A DNA stretch of 25,245 nt, from NCBI GenBank assembly GCA_025362915.1, contig JANYEU010000181.1, positions 1-25,245 of the forward strand, written 5' to 3'. Under the pieces are notes generated by a model. That model searched no databases. It had not been told where the DNA came from and saw only the letters and a list, made by a program, of their open reading frames with translations. The stretch's first letter is position 1. Every line of letters begins with the position of its first letter. A program made the position numbers and the translations under genes. Shown here piece after piece: positions 14,678 through 21,950 of the stretch. The stretch is from Chitinophagaceae bacterium. Its GTDB lineage: Bacteria; Bacteroidota; Bacteroidia; Chitinophagales; Chitinophagaceae.

Positions 14678-16192
14678 ATGGAATTGATTGGCACAACACC
14701 CACACCGAATTTCATTGAGAGATTCATCAAAGGAAAAAATTGGCGTTTAGGTATTACAATTTTTACCGGAAAAATTCTAGGACTTCTAGTCGTTTTGGCT
14801 GCAATGAAGTTATTGCCAGGTATGATAGCTACTCCCGCTTCAGCTGGAGAAACCTATACCCCGCATGAAACGATGTTGATGAACACTGCTAATACCATGT
14901 GGACATTGGTAGCGGCTTTCTTGGTATTTGGTATGCAAGCGGGCTTCGTTATGTTAGAAGCTGGTTTTGCCCGTCAAAGAGAAACTGTAAACGTATTGAT
15001 GGAGTGTCTTTTTGATACCTGTCTTTGTGGCTTGCTTTTCTGGGCCATTGGTTATGCCTTCATGTTTAGTGATGGTAGTGGTTTTATTGGTAAGCACTGG
15101 TATTTTTTACAAGGTGCGCCAGACACTTATCTTACTACAGGTATCCCTGTAATTGCACACTGGATTTTCCAATATGCTTTTGCTGATACTTGTTCTACAA
15201 TTGTATCTGGAGCGATGATTGGTCGTACAAGCTTTAGGGGAGATATCCTTTACAGTATCGGTATCACTGGTTTCATCTATCCAATCATTGGTCACTGGGC
15301 TTGGGGACCAGATGGTTTCTTGGCTTTAATGGGATCAACTGGTAACTGGATGCCTTCTCTAGGTCAAGGTTTCAGAGATTTCGCGGGTTCTACTGTAGTA
15401 CACACCATTGGTGGTATTGCTTCATTGGCTGGTGCTTTGGTTCTTGGACCACGTTTGGGTCGTGTGTTTAAACGCGACGGCGGCGGACCAATGAGCGGTC
15501 ACAACATGACTTTGGGTGCAATTGGTACGTTCATCCTATGGTTTGGATGGTACGGATTTAACCCAGGTAGTACTTTGTCTGCTGTAGATATGCAAGGTAT
15601 TGGTCGTGTAGCTACAAACACTACTTTGGCTGCTTGTGCTGGTGGTATGGTTGCCATGTACTTCGGCCTTTGGTTTGGAGATACAAAAGGAAAGTTCGAT
15701 GTAGGTCTTACTTGTAACGGTGTGTTGGGTGGTCTTGTTGCTATCACATGTCCTTGTTATTGGGTAGATCCATTAGGAGCTGTTGTGCTTGGCGGTATTG
15801 CTGGCTTGGTAGTTTATCTTGGTATCCTTTTACTTGAGTATCTACGTATCGATGATCCTATTGGTGCGGTTCCTGTACACGGCTTTGCTGGATTATGGGG
15901 TACAATCTCTTTAGGTTTGTTCGCTTCTGGCAAATACGGTGCAACTGGGCCAACTGGTGCAGATAATTCAGCTCCTGTTGCTGGTTTGTTTTACCACGGA
16001 GATGCTTCTGTATTGAAAGCTCAGTTAATAGGTACCTTTACAATTGCTATAGCAACTTTTGTTGTAACATTTGTAATGATGTGGCTTATTAAATTATTAC
16101 CTAATCCTTGGGGCCTTCGTGTTGAAAAACACATTGAAGAAGGTGGTTTGGATTTGTTAGAACATGGTACGGTAGCGTATCCTGCTCAATAA
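14678..16192 (+). CDS. amt: Ammonium transporter Amt
   Basis: A 504-residue Amt/MEP/Rh channel for ammonium uptake across the inner membrane. Pore motifs are in place: DFAGSTVVHTIGG with His242 and VPVHGFAGLWGT with His401 form the twin-His site. FVMLEAGFARQRETVNVLME (90-109) and FILWFGWYGFNPGS (285-298) are typical Amt signatures, and there are about 11 helices. Before the usual Amt start it has some 60 extra residues, including a hydrophobic segment (26-49) that could be an extra helix or signal. The ATG at 14678 is the best start in frame. A TACTTTAG box (14611-14618) may be the -7 element. No PII (GlnK) gene lies next to it, unlike in many bacteria. A strong terminator follows. Confidence 0.95.
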   Translation: MELIGTTPTPNFIERFIKGKNWRLGITIFTGKILGLLVVLAAMKLLPGMIATPASAGETYTPHETMLMNTANTMWTLVAAFLVFGMQAGFVMLEAGFARQRETVNVLMECLFDTCLCGLLFWAIGYAFMFSDGSGFIGKHWYFLQGAPDTYLTTGIPVIAHWIFQYAFADTCSTIVSGAMIGRTSFRGDILYSIGITGFIYPIIGHWAWGPDGFLALMGSTGNWMPSLGQGFRDFAGSTVVHTIGGIASLAGALVLGPRLGRVFKRDGGGPMSGHNMTLGAIGTFILWFGWYGFNPGSTLSAVDMQGIGRVATNTTLAACAGGMVAMYFGLWFGDTKGKFDVGLTCNGVLGGLVAITCPCYWVDPLGAVVLGGIAGLVVYLGILLLEYLRIDDPIGAVPVHGFAGLWGTISLGLFASGKYGATGPTGADNSAPVAGLFYHGDASVLKAQLIGTFTIAIATFVVTFVMMWLIKLLPNPWGLRVEKHIEEGGLDLLEHGTVAYPAQ

Positions 16193-16218
16193 TATTAAGT
16201 AATATTATTTAACATACG

Positions 16219-16254
16219 AAAGGGTATCTCATTCAGTTGAGATACCCTTTTTTT
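16219..16254 (+). terminator. Rho-independent terminator of amt
   Basis: AAAGGGTATCTC (16219-16230), an 8-base loop, GAGATACCCTTT (16239-16250) and a run of seven T. It is a perfect 12-bp stem 26 bp past the amt stop. Confidence 0.93.
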
Positions 16255-16264
16255 ACAAGTCAAT

Positions 16265-16386
16265 ACTAAAAGTCGATAGTCAAAGTCAAAAGTCAAAAGG
16301 AAAGAGGCAGTCAGGAAGTGTTATCTTTCCAACTGCCTCTTTCTTACACAAACCCGAACTATCGACTATTGACTATCGACTTTTAG
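16265..16386. repeat. Stuttered nested palindrome, locus D
   Basis: ACTAAAAGTCGATAGTCAA (from 16265) is the exact reverse complement of the right end (to 16386). Further variants of agtc copies extend both arms to about 30 bases. Inside is an unrelated stem, AAAGAGGCAGT (16301-16311) with ACTGCCTCTTT (16332-16342). The right arm runs through the stop codon of the leftward gene at 16383. It lies between convergent genes, just after the amt terminator. Confidence 0.75.
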
Positions 16387-17072
16387 TTACACATTCTTTT
16401 TACATATTCGCTCAAAGAACCTACGCCTGTTGCGTTGATTACATAAAAATAAAAGTAGTAATCAGTTCCCTTAATAAAATTCCAAAAACTTTTCTTGCGT
16501 TGCAAGGTTACGTCGTGAATAATTTGATGCAAGCTACCAATGGGTTCGTTCAATTGCCCTTGCAGGTTCAGTGCAAAATCGGCAGGCAATGGGCCACCTA
16601 CGCTCACAATGCAACCATAGGCAATAGCGCCATCTATTCTTTCACATTCCGCGTCCATCCTGCCAGAAAGCATGGTGCCGCCAGTATTGATGGTTATCGT
16701 TTGGGGTTGTGCAGGCAATAGTGCCTTTGAATCTGTAACAGAAGAAGCGGAATAGCCGCTCAATTTAATGATGGCAGCATCGCCGTCGGCCTTAAGATCT
16801 ACATAATCGGCATTATCATCCAATGCAGTCAAGAGTAATTCCCTTGCTGTATTAAAAAGAAGTTCCTCTGGCGCACCACCCGCTTTCCAGTTGGCATAGG
16901 TTTCCTGATCGTTTGTTATCAGCAGTCCCAATGCCACATAGCCTACGGGGATACTGGCTGGTATAAACTTAAGGGGATTGTTCTTCATCCCCTGCTTTGT
17001 CTTGATGGCAAAGGCAGGAAGTTTTACTAGAAAACCATGATAATTTCTTAATACAAATGATTTCTTATCCAT
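16383..17072 (-). CDS. Uncharacterised protein with FnIII-like C-terminus, 229 aa
   Basis: Not recognised by name. It has no signal peptide and begins MDKKSFVLRNYHGFLVKLPA. The middle (about 50-110) is helical and contains ELLLTALDDNADYVDLKADG followed by DAAIIKLSGYSAS. The end, FIKGTDYYFYFYVINATGVG and SLSEYVKRMC, resembles the last strands of a fibronectin type III module (Y-x-F/Y-x-V-x-A-x-N-x-x-G-x-G-x-S-x). This 'helical repeat + A-DGD-A + SG' layout with a terminal FnIII-like part recalls a family of small Bacteroidota proteins of unknown role. ATG 17072 is a sound start. It is convergent with amt and divergent from the LytS-type gene. Confidence 0.65.
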   Translation of the reverse strand: MDKKSFVLRNYHGFLVKLPAFAIKTKQGMKNNPLKFIPASIPVGYVALGLLITNDQETYANWKAGGAPEELLFNTARELLLTALDDNADYVDLKADGDAAIIKLSGYSASSVTDSKALLPAQPQTITINTGGTMLSGRMDAECERIDGAIAYGCIVSVGGPLPADFALNLQGQLNEPIGSLHQIIHDVTLQRKKSFWNFIKGTDYYFYFYVINATGVGSLSEYVKRMCN

Positions 17073-17298
17073 TTTATTCAGTTTAAATTGTAAGATTATT
17101 GTTTAATTGTGATTGCTTTTAGCAATCAGAAAGGAAAATATGGGAATGTAATTTAAACTGTGTCAATTGCAATCCCCGCAAGTATTACTAATAGTTATTG
17201 AGATTTTATCTTAAAACGTTTATAAGGTAATTGTTGCCTAATAGACCTGTTATTAACCATTAATAAATAAATGTAGAGGTAGGGGCGCAACCTGTATT

Positions 17299-17306
17299 TA
17301 CTTTTG
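17299..17306 (+). promoter_or_regulatory. -7 box directly before the LytS-type gene
   Basis: TACTTTTG matches TAnnTTTG exactly and ends only eight bases before the ATG at 17315 (two before the GTG at 17309). Transcription from it would give a leaderless or nearly leaderless mRNA. No obvious -33 element is seen. Confidence 0.45.
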
Positions 17307-17314
17307 CCGTGAGA

Positions 17315-18352
17315 ATGAAAAACAAGAGCTTAGTATATTGGTGTTGTCAGGTAGGAGGGTGGTTGCTATATGGGATATCTGTGTTGCTTTTTACGCTTGC
17401 CACCGACCAAAGCTTTATGAAAATAAAGTACGGCAGGTTGTGTACAGGTATCTTTTTTGGATTTTTGTTTACCTATCTGCTTCGGCTGTTTCTAATAAAA
17501 AATAACTTTTTACCACCAATACCTAAAACAAAGTGGTGGGCATTACTAGGTGTGGTGCTGGTTACGGCTGTATTGTACAGCATTACGAACAGTGCTTTTG
17601 TAGAGCTTACACATTTGTATATTGACGAAAAGAAAGTATCGGTAGAGATGCGTGCGTTTTACAATTTTGTATCGGACGGACCAATCATTTTTGCGTGGGT
17701 GAGCTTTTATTACCTGTGGCATTACATTGAAATAAATACCAATGGTAATCTGGATAAGGTGAGGTTGGAAACATTGGTGAAGGATTTGGAACTGAAAACA
17801 ATAAAGTCGCACATAAACCCACACTTTATTTTTAATGCACTGAATAGCATCAGGGCATTGGTGGATGAAAACCCAACGCAGGCACGTACAGCCATTACAC
17901 AATTGAGTAATATATTACGGAGTAGTATGCAGGCAGAAACACTGGAACTCGCACCATTGTCGAGGGAACTTGCCATTGTAAAAGATTATCTGGCATTGGA
18001 GAAGGTGCGTTTTGAAGAACGATTGGATATAGAATATGCAATTGAAAAAGAAACACTGAATCATTTGGTGCCTCCAATGATGTTGCAAACACTTGTGGAG
18101 AATGCATTGAAACATGGTATTGGCAAATTGAAACAAGGCGGACTGATAAAGATAACCTCCGAATTTAATAATGGTCAACACGAAATGTCTGTCCAGAATA
18201 CAGGACAATTGGTTGAACCATTTAATGAAGAAGGTTTTGGTATTTCGAGTACACATAGCAGGTTGAACTTGCTTTATGGCAAGGATGCAGTGTTTGAACT
18301 AAAGGAAATTGAAGATGGCATAGTGGAGGCGAAAGTGAGTATTCCGTTGTAG
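17315..18352 (+). CDS. LytS/YehU-type sensor histidine kinase
   Basis: The N-terminal half has four hydrophobic segments (about 8-32, 44-63, 76-97, 118-140, counted from a GTG at 17309) with short loops. It is followed by a His_kinase (PF06580-type) domain with SHINPHFIFNALNSI, where the His of NPHF is the phosphoacceptor. The ATPase part has VPPMMLQTLVENALKHGIGK (N-box) and a GFGISSTHSRL glycine segment. I prefer ATG 17315 over the GTG six bases earlier because of the -7 box at 17299. It forms a two-component pair with the LytTR regulator at 18447, separated by 94 bp that hold a palindrome. There is no sensory domain beyond the membrane part, so the signal is unknown. Confidence 0.92.
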   Translation: MKNKSLVYWCCQVGGWLLYGISVLLFTLATDQSFMKIKYGRLCTGIFFGFLFTYLLRLFLIKNNFLPPIPKTKWWALLGVVLVTAVLYSITNSAFVELTHLYIDEKKVSVEMRAFYNFVSDGPIIFAWVSFYYLWHYIEINTNGNLDKVRLETLVKDLELKTIKSHINPHFIFNALNSIRALVDENPTQARTAITQLSNILRSSMQAETLELAPLSRELAIVKDYLALEKVRFEERLDIEYAIEKETLNHLVPPMMLQTLVENALKHGIGKLKQGGLIKITSEFNNGQHEMSVQNTGQLVEPFNEEGFGISSTHSRLNLLYGKDAVFELKEIEDGIVEAKVSIPL

Positions 18353-18363
18353 TATTGTTTATC

Positions 18364-18418
18364 GCTAACCGTTTACCGTCAACCGATGGCGGTAAACGGT
18401 TAGCGGTAAACGGTAAAC
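18364..18418. repeat. Stuttered palindrome, locus E
   Basis: GCTAACCGTTTACCG (18364-18378) is the exact reverse complement of CGGTAAACGGTTAGC (18390-18404), with an 11-base loop that itself carries aaccg. The right arm is followed by another CGGTAAACGGTAAAC copy (18404-18418). It sits between kinase and regulator genes of one pair and may lower or stabilise read-through. Confidence 0.8.
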
Positions 18419-18446
18419 TAATTGATAAATAAATAAACTTACAATC

Positions 18447-19178
18447 ATGAGTATTACGGCATTGATTATTGACGATGAAAGGTTGGCTAGGGCAGAGCTG
18501 AGGAAGTTGCTGCAAGAATATACAGATATCGAGATTCTTGATGAAGCTGCCAATGTGGATGAAGGTTTGGAGAAGATAGAACAACATAATCCTGACCTTA
18601 TATTCTTGGATATACAGATGCCTGGAAAGACAGGTTTTGACTTATTGTCTGAATTGGATAAAGCCCCTAAGGTAATTTTCACCACTGCTTATGATGAGTA
18701 TGCCTTGAAGGCTTTTGAGGTGAATGCGATGGACTATCTACTAAAGCCAATAGAACCAAAGCGGTTGCATGATGCCGTTGCAAAGATGCGTGAGGAGATA
18801 GTGAAAGAGAAGTTGGAGCCACCGGTTATAAACCGCAGTTTGCTTAGCGAAAATGACCAGGTTTTTGTAAAGGATGGCGAGCGTTGTTGGTTTGTGAAGC
18901 TAGGTGAGATAAGACTTTTTGAGAGCATGGGTAACTATGCACGTGTGTTTTTTGGCACACAGAAACCATTGATATTAAAGTCGCTGAATGCTTTGGAAGA
19001 AAGGCTTGATGAACGTGTGTTCTTTAGGGCAAACCGAAAACATATCATCAACCTGCGTTGCGTAGAAAAGATAGAACCTTACTTTAACGGTGGCTTATTG
19101 GTTTATCTGCAAGGCGGAGACAAGATAGAAATAAGCCGCAGACAAACGGTAAGGTTTAAAGAAATGATGAGTTTGTAA
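18447..19178 (+). CDS. LytTR-type response regulator
   Basis: The 243-residue protein has a receiver domain (1-120) with acidic pair Asp9/Asp10, phosphoacceptor Asp55 in LIFLDIQMPG, Thr80 and Lys100 in DYLLKPIE. A linker leads to a LytTR DNA-binding domain (about 138-240) containing LGEIRLFESMGNYARVFF, LNALEERLDERVFFRANRKH and GGDKIEISRRQTVRFKEMM. LytTR proteins bind pairs of direct repeats through beta strands. It is the partner of the kinase at 17315 and is probably co-transcribed with it. No nearby target is evident. Confidence 0.94.
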   Translation: MSITALIIDDERLARAELRKLLQEYTDIEILDEAANVDEGLEKIEQHNPDLIFLDIQMPGKTGFDLLSELDKAPKVIFTTAYDEYALKAFEVNAMDYLLKPIEPKRLHDAVAKMREEIVKEKLEPPVINRSLLSENDQVFVKDGERCWFVKLGEIRLFESMGNYARVFFGTQKPLILKSLNALEERLDERVFFRANRKHIINLRCVEKIEPYFNGGLLVYLQGGDKIEISRRQTVRFKEMMSL

Positions 19179-19242
19179 TACCTGCCGAGTATAAGTAAGT
19201 AATAGGTAGTAAGTTTAAGTAACAGGTTGCTTTATTTGAATT

Positions 19243-19268
19243 CTTTTAAACCTCTCTGGTTTAAAAAG
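19243..19268. promoter_or_regulatory. Dyad next to the sigma-factor -7 box
   Basis: CTTTTAAACC (19243-19252) and GGTTTAAAAAG (19258-19268) form a dyad with a 5-base centre and one extra A. A TATCTTAG -7-like box (19271-19278) follows two bases later and the sigma-factor ATG is at 19301. It may be an operator for the sigma operon, or a weak terminator of the LytTR gene. The sequence before it (19185-19228) is a single arm of the locus A type stutter. Confidence 0.4.
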
Positions 19269-19300
19269 TCTATCTTAGCAACGTTCCCAAAAGAGATTGC

Positions 19301-19846
19301 ATGCATTTAGATGATAAGGAATTACTTGATCTTTTTAGGGATTCATCCACAAAAGAGTCTGCTTTCGAGGCTATTATCAAGAAATTTCAGGAGAGGTTGT
19401 ATTGGCACATCCGTAAAATGGTTATCAACCATGACGATACTAATGACATGCTCCAAAATGTATTCATCAAGGTTTGGAGAGGTTTGGAGAACTTTAGGGA
19501 AGACAGCCAGTTGTACACTTGGCTTTACAGGATAGCCACCAATGAATGCCTGACGTTTTTGGAGCAGCGTAAGAAGAAGGCAACTTTTAGTTTGGAGGAT
19601 GATGACAATGGATTGAGCAATACCATAAAGGCGGATCAGAATTTTGATGGAAATAAGTTGGAATGGAAATTACAATTGGCTATTCAAACATTACCAGAAA
19701 GACAAAGATTGGTGTTTAATTTGAGGTACTATGATGCGATGCCTTACGAAAAAATGAGTAAGATTTTAGAAACGAGTGAGGGTGCATTGAAAGCAAGCTA
19801 CCATCATGCGGCAAAAAAGATTGAGCAATATATTTTGAATAGTTAA
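19301..19846 (+). CDS. ECF-type RNA polymerase sigma factor
   Basis: A 181-residue sigma-70 family protein of the ECF type. Region 2 (about 21-90) has FEAIIKKFQERLYWHIRKMV, DTNDMLQNVFIKVWRGLENF and the -10-reading helix QLYTWLYRIATNECLTFLEQ. After an acidic linker (96-118), region 4 (about 122-178) has LPERQRLVFNLRYYDAMPYE and MSKILETSEGALKASYHHA as helix-turn-helix. It directs polymerase to a stress or surface regulon. The next gene, 34 bp on, encodes a single-pass membrane protein that may hold it inactive. A zinc-finger (HxxxCxxC) anti-sigma and a FecR/SusC/SusD set are both missing. Confidence 0.94.
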   Translation: MHLDDKELLDLFRDSSTKESAFEAIIKKFQERLYWHIRKMVINHDDTNDMLQNVFIKVWRGLENFREDSQLYTWLYRIATNECLTFLEQRKKKATFSLEDDDNGLSNTIKADQNFDGNKLEWKLQLAIQTLPERQRLVFNLRYYDAMPYEKMSKILETSEGALKASYHHAAKKIEQYILNS

Positions 19847-19880
19847 ACAAGTAGGCATTTAATCAGTCTCAATAATAGAA

Positions 19881-20618
19881 ATGGAAAGTAGAGAAACAAT
19901 ATTAAGCGAACTTAAAGCAACAACAACAATACTTGATAAGGGTATTGGCTTGCCATATTTTGTTCCGGATAACTACTTTGATAACCTTGCATTGAACCTA
20001 CAAAGTGTTATAAACAACACAGACATAATTGAAGAAAAAGTTCTTACTATTCCAGATTTTGCTATTCCAGATGGTTACTTTAATAATTTATCAAATACTA
20101 TATTGGCTTCTATAGATAGGAATGAGGTGAATGAGGAATTGTCTTTAATTGCGCCAACTTTAATAACAATTTCCAGTAGTGTTCCATATCAAGTTTCAGA
20201 TAATTATTTTGATAATTTTAGTTTAATAAATAATCAATCAACAAATAATTCTACAAAGGCAAAGGTTGTTTCAATTTATAAAAAGAAATGGTTTCAAATT
20301 GCAGCTGCTGCTTCTGTTGCAGGTTTGATAGCTGTTTCAGGATATTTTATTGCCGATAAAACTATTGGGGTAAACAATACTTATGCTTCTTACAAAAGTG
20401 TAGATGTACAAGGAAGCGTAAAGAAAGTTTCTGATGATGATTTGGAGAAATACTTAAACAGTGCCGATTACCTCACCTCCAATACAGATGTGATTATTGG
20501 GGATGAGAACGAAGACCTTAACCCAAAGCAGGAAATAAAGTCTGTTTCTGATAATGAGCTTAGACAATATTTGAAAGAAGCCGGTGATAGTAAAAAGACT
20601 GTAAAGAAGGGGATTTAA
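19881..20618 (+). CDS. Single-pass membrane protein with YFDNL repeats, putative anti-sigma factor
   Basis: A 245-residue protein with one membrane helix (about 138-157, WFQIAAAASVAGLIAVSGYF) preceded by KKK, so the N-terminal half should be cytoplasmic. That half has three copies of a P/S-D-x-YF-x-N-(L/F) motif: VPDNYFDNLALNL (28-40), IPDGYFNNLSNTI (62-74) and VSDNYFDNFSLI (105-116). The outer half has two related motifs: VSDDDLEKYLN (183-193) and VSDNELRQYLK (222-232). Proteins with P-x-GYF-(D/E)-x-L motifs beside ECF sigma factors are frequent in Bacteroidota and are thought to be anti-sigma factors, though without a zinc finger. It lies 34 bp after the sigma gene and 15 bp before the Spy-like gene. 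Confidence 0.75.
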   Translation: MESRETILSELKATTTILDKGIGLPYFVPDNYFDNLALNLQSVINNTDIIEEKVLTIPDFAIPDGYFNNLSNTILASIDRNEVNEELSLIAPTLITISSSVPYQVSDNYFDNFSLINNQSTNNSTKAKVVSIYKKKWFQIAAAASVAGLIAVSGYFIADKTIGVNNTYASYKSVDVQGSVKKVSDDDLEKYLNSADYLTSNTDVIIGDENEDLNPKQEIKSVSDNELRQYLKEAGDSKKTVKKGI

Positions 20619-20633
20619 AACCAATTCAATTGA

Positions 20634-21083
20634 ATGAGCATGAGAATAAGCCGCTTTATAATATTAATTTTATCATTTACAATAAATATGCTTGAGGCGC
20701 AGAGTCCTCAAGCAAAGCAAAACTCTATCCAAGCATTAAAGGTAGCCTTCATTACCAAAGATCTTTTTTTAACTGCCGATGAGGCACAAAAGTTTTGGCC
20801 TGTTTATAATTCCTACACCGAAGAGTTAAAAAAAGTAAGAAAAGATTTCAAGAATGATGTCTTGGGTGGAGATGAAAAATCTTTAATGATAAAAAAGAAG
20901 TACAATATTGAGTTTAAGAAAATTCTTGCTTCGGATGATAGGGCCAATAAGGTATTTCTTGCAGATAGGGATTTTGCCAATTTTATAAAAAGGGAGTTGC
21001 AAGAACGGCAACGGATGCGCTCCTTACGCTTTGGTGAGGTAGATAAAAGCAACAAGCCCGCATCTCCACAAACTGATTATTAG
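20634..21083 (+). CDS. Exported Spy/CpxP-like 'sensor of ECF sigma' protein
   Basis: A 149-residue protein with a signal peptide (about 1-22, RISRFIILILSFTINMLEAQ). The mature part is highly charged and helical. It contains FITKDLFLTADEAQKFWPVY (39-58), the L-T-x-x-E-A-x-x-F-W-P-x-Y motif of Bacteroidota proteins labelled sensors of ECF-type sigma factors, related in style to Spy/CpxP LTxxQ proteins. A second helix pair with FLADRDFANFIKRELQERQRMR follows. It most likely detects or chaperones misfolded periplasmic proteins and signals to the membrane protein encoded 15 bp upstream; this is inferred. ATG 20634 is followed by a second ATG two codons later, and either fits. Confidence 0.8.
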   Translation: MSMRISRFIILILSFTINMLEAQSPQAKQNSIQALKVAFITKDLFLTADEAQKFWPVYNSYTEELKKVRKDFKNDVLGGDEKSLMIKKKYNIEFKKILASDDRANKVFLADRDFANFIKRELQERQRMRSLRFGEVDKSNKPASPQTDY

Positions 21084-21191
21084 GCAGCCATAAACATATA
21101 GATACCGCTTTTAACAAAACCTTGGTAGCAGAGTTATATGCAGGTTACATTTACTAGCTATCTTTAATTTCAATTAATAATAATATACATT

Positions 21192-21887
21192 ATGGAAGGA
21201 AGAAAATATCGTGTACTTTTGTGCGAAGATGATACCAACTTAGGTATGGTATTGAAAAATTACTTAGAATTGAATGACTATGAAGTTGTATTAGAAAGGG
21301 ATGGCAGACTTGGTTTTGCAGCTTTTCAGCGAGAGAAGTTTGATATTTGCTTATTGGATGTTATGATGCCAAATGTTGATGGGTTTACCCTTGCTGAGGA
21401 TATTAGGGATATAGACCCTGATGTTCCTTTGTTTTTTTTGAGTGCCAAAACAATGAAGGAAGACATCATCAATGGTTACAAATTGGGTGCGGATGATTAC
21501 ATCACCAAACCATTTGATAGCGATGTATTGCTGATGAAAATAATGGCCATCCTAAAAAGGAATGAGGAAGAGGTGCGAATTAGTGAAAACATTGTTTTTG
21601 ATATGGGTAATTATCATTTTAATCCAAAACTTCGGGAATTGATAATAGATGGCAAAACGCAGATTCTTTCTCCCAAAGAAAATGATTTACTTAAAATGCT
21701 TGCCGAGCATAAGAATGATTTGTTGCCTCGCGAGAAAGCACTTAAAAGAATTTGGGGAAGCGATACTTATTTCAATGGTAGAAGTATGGATGTTTATATT
21801 GCCAAACTTCGTAAGTATTTAAGAGAAGATGCTAAAATAGAAATAGTAAACATACATGGAAACGGATTTAGGCTTGTAGCCCCATAA
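21192..21887 (+). CDS. OmpR/RprY-type response regulator
   Basis: A 231-residue winged-helix response regulator. The receiver (1-120) has Asp13/Asp14 (LCEDD), phosphoacceptor Asp56 in CLLDVMMPN, Ser84 (FFLSAKT) and Lys106 in DYITKPF. The OmpR-type domain (about 130-229) has LSPKENDLLKMLAEHKNDLL, GRSMDVYIAKLRKYLRED (recognition helix) and the VNIHGNGFRL wing. It resembles RprY of Bacteroides. No histidine kinase gene lies next to it, so it is an orphan here or its kinase (RprX-like) is elsewhere. It is 108 bp after the Spy-like gene and ends in a strong terminator. A separate transcript is likely. Confidence 0.93.
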   Translation: MEGRKYRVLLCEDDTNLGMVLKNYLELNDYEVVLERDGRLGFAAFQREKFDICLLDVMMPNVDGFTLAEDIRDIDPDVPLFFLSAKTMKEDIINGYKLGADDYITKPFDSDVLLMKIMAILKRNEEEVRISENIVFDMGNYHFNPKLRELIIDGKTQILSPKENDLLKMLAEHKNDLLPREKALKRIWGSDTYFNGRSMDVYIAKLRKYLREDAKIEIVNIHGNGFRLVAP

Positions 21888-21912
21888 GTAATTTGGTTCT
21901 TGTTTCAACTAG

Positions 21913-21945
21913 AAAGCCTCTCTGCAACACCAGAGAGGCTTTTTT
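21913..21945 (+). terminator. Rho-independent terminator of the OmpR-type gene
   Basis: AAAGCCTCTCTG (21913-21924), loop CAACAC, CAGAGAGGCTTT (21931-21942), continuing in T to 21945. A perfect 12-bp stem placed between convergent genes. Confidence 0.93.
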
Positions 21946-21950
21946 ATTAA

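Noticed and set aside
17915..18587. Long leftward ORFs opposite the LytS/LytTR genes
   Set aside because: They are antisense shadows of strongly recognised kinase and regulator genes, and one crosses the palindrome between them.
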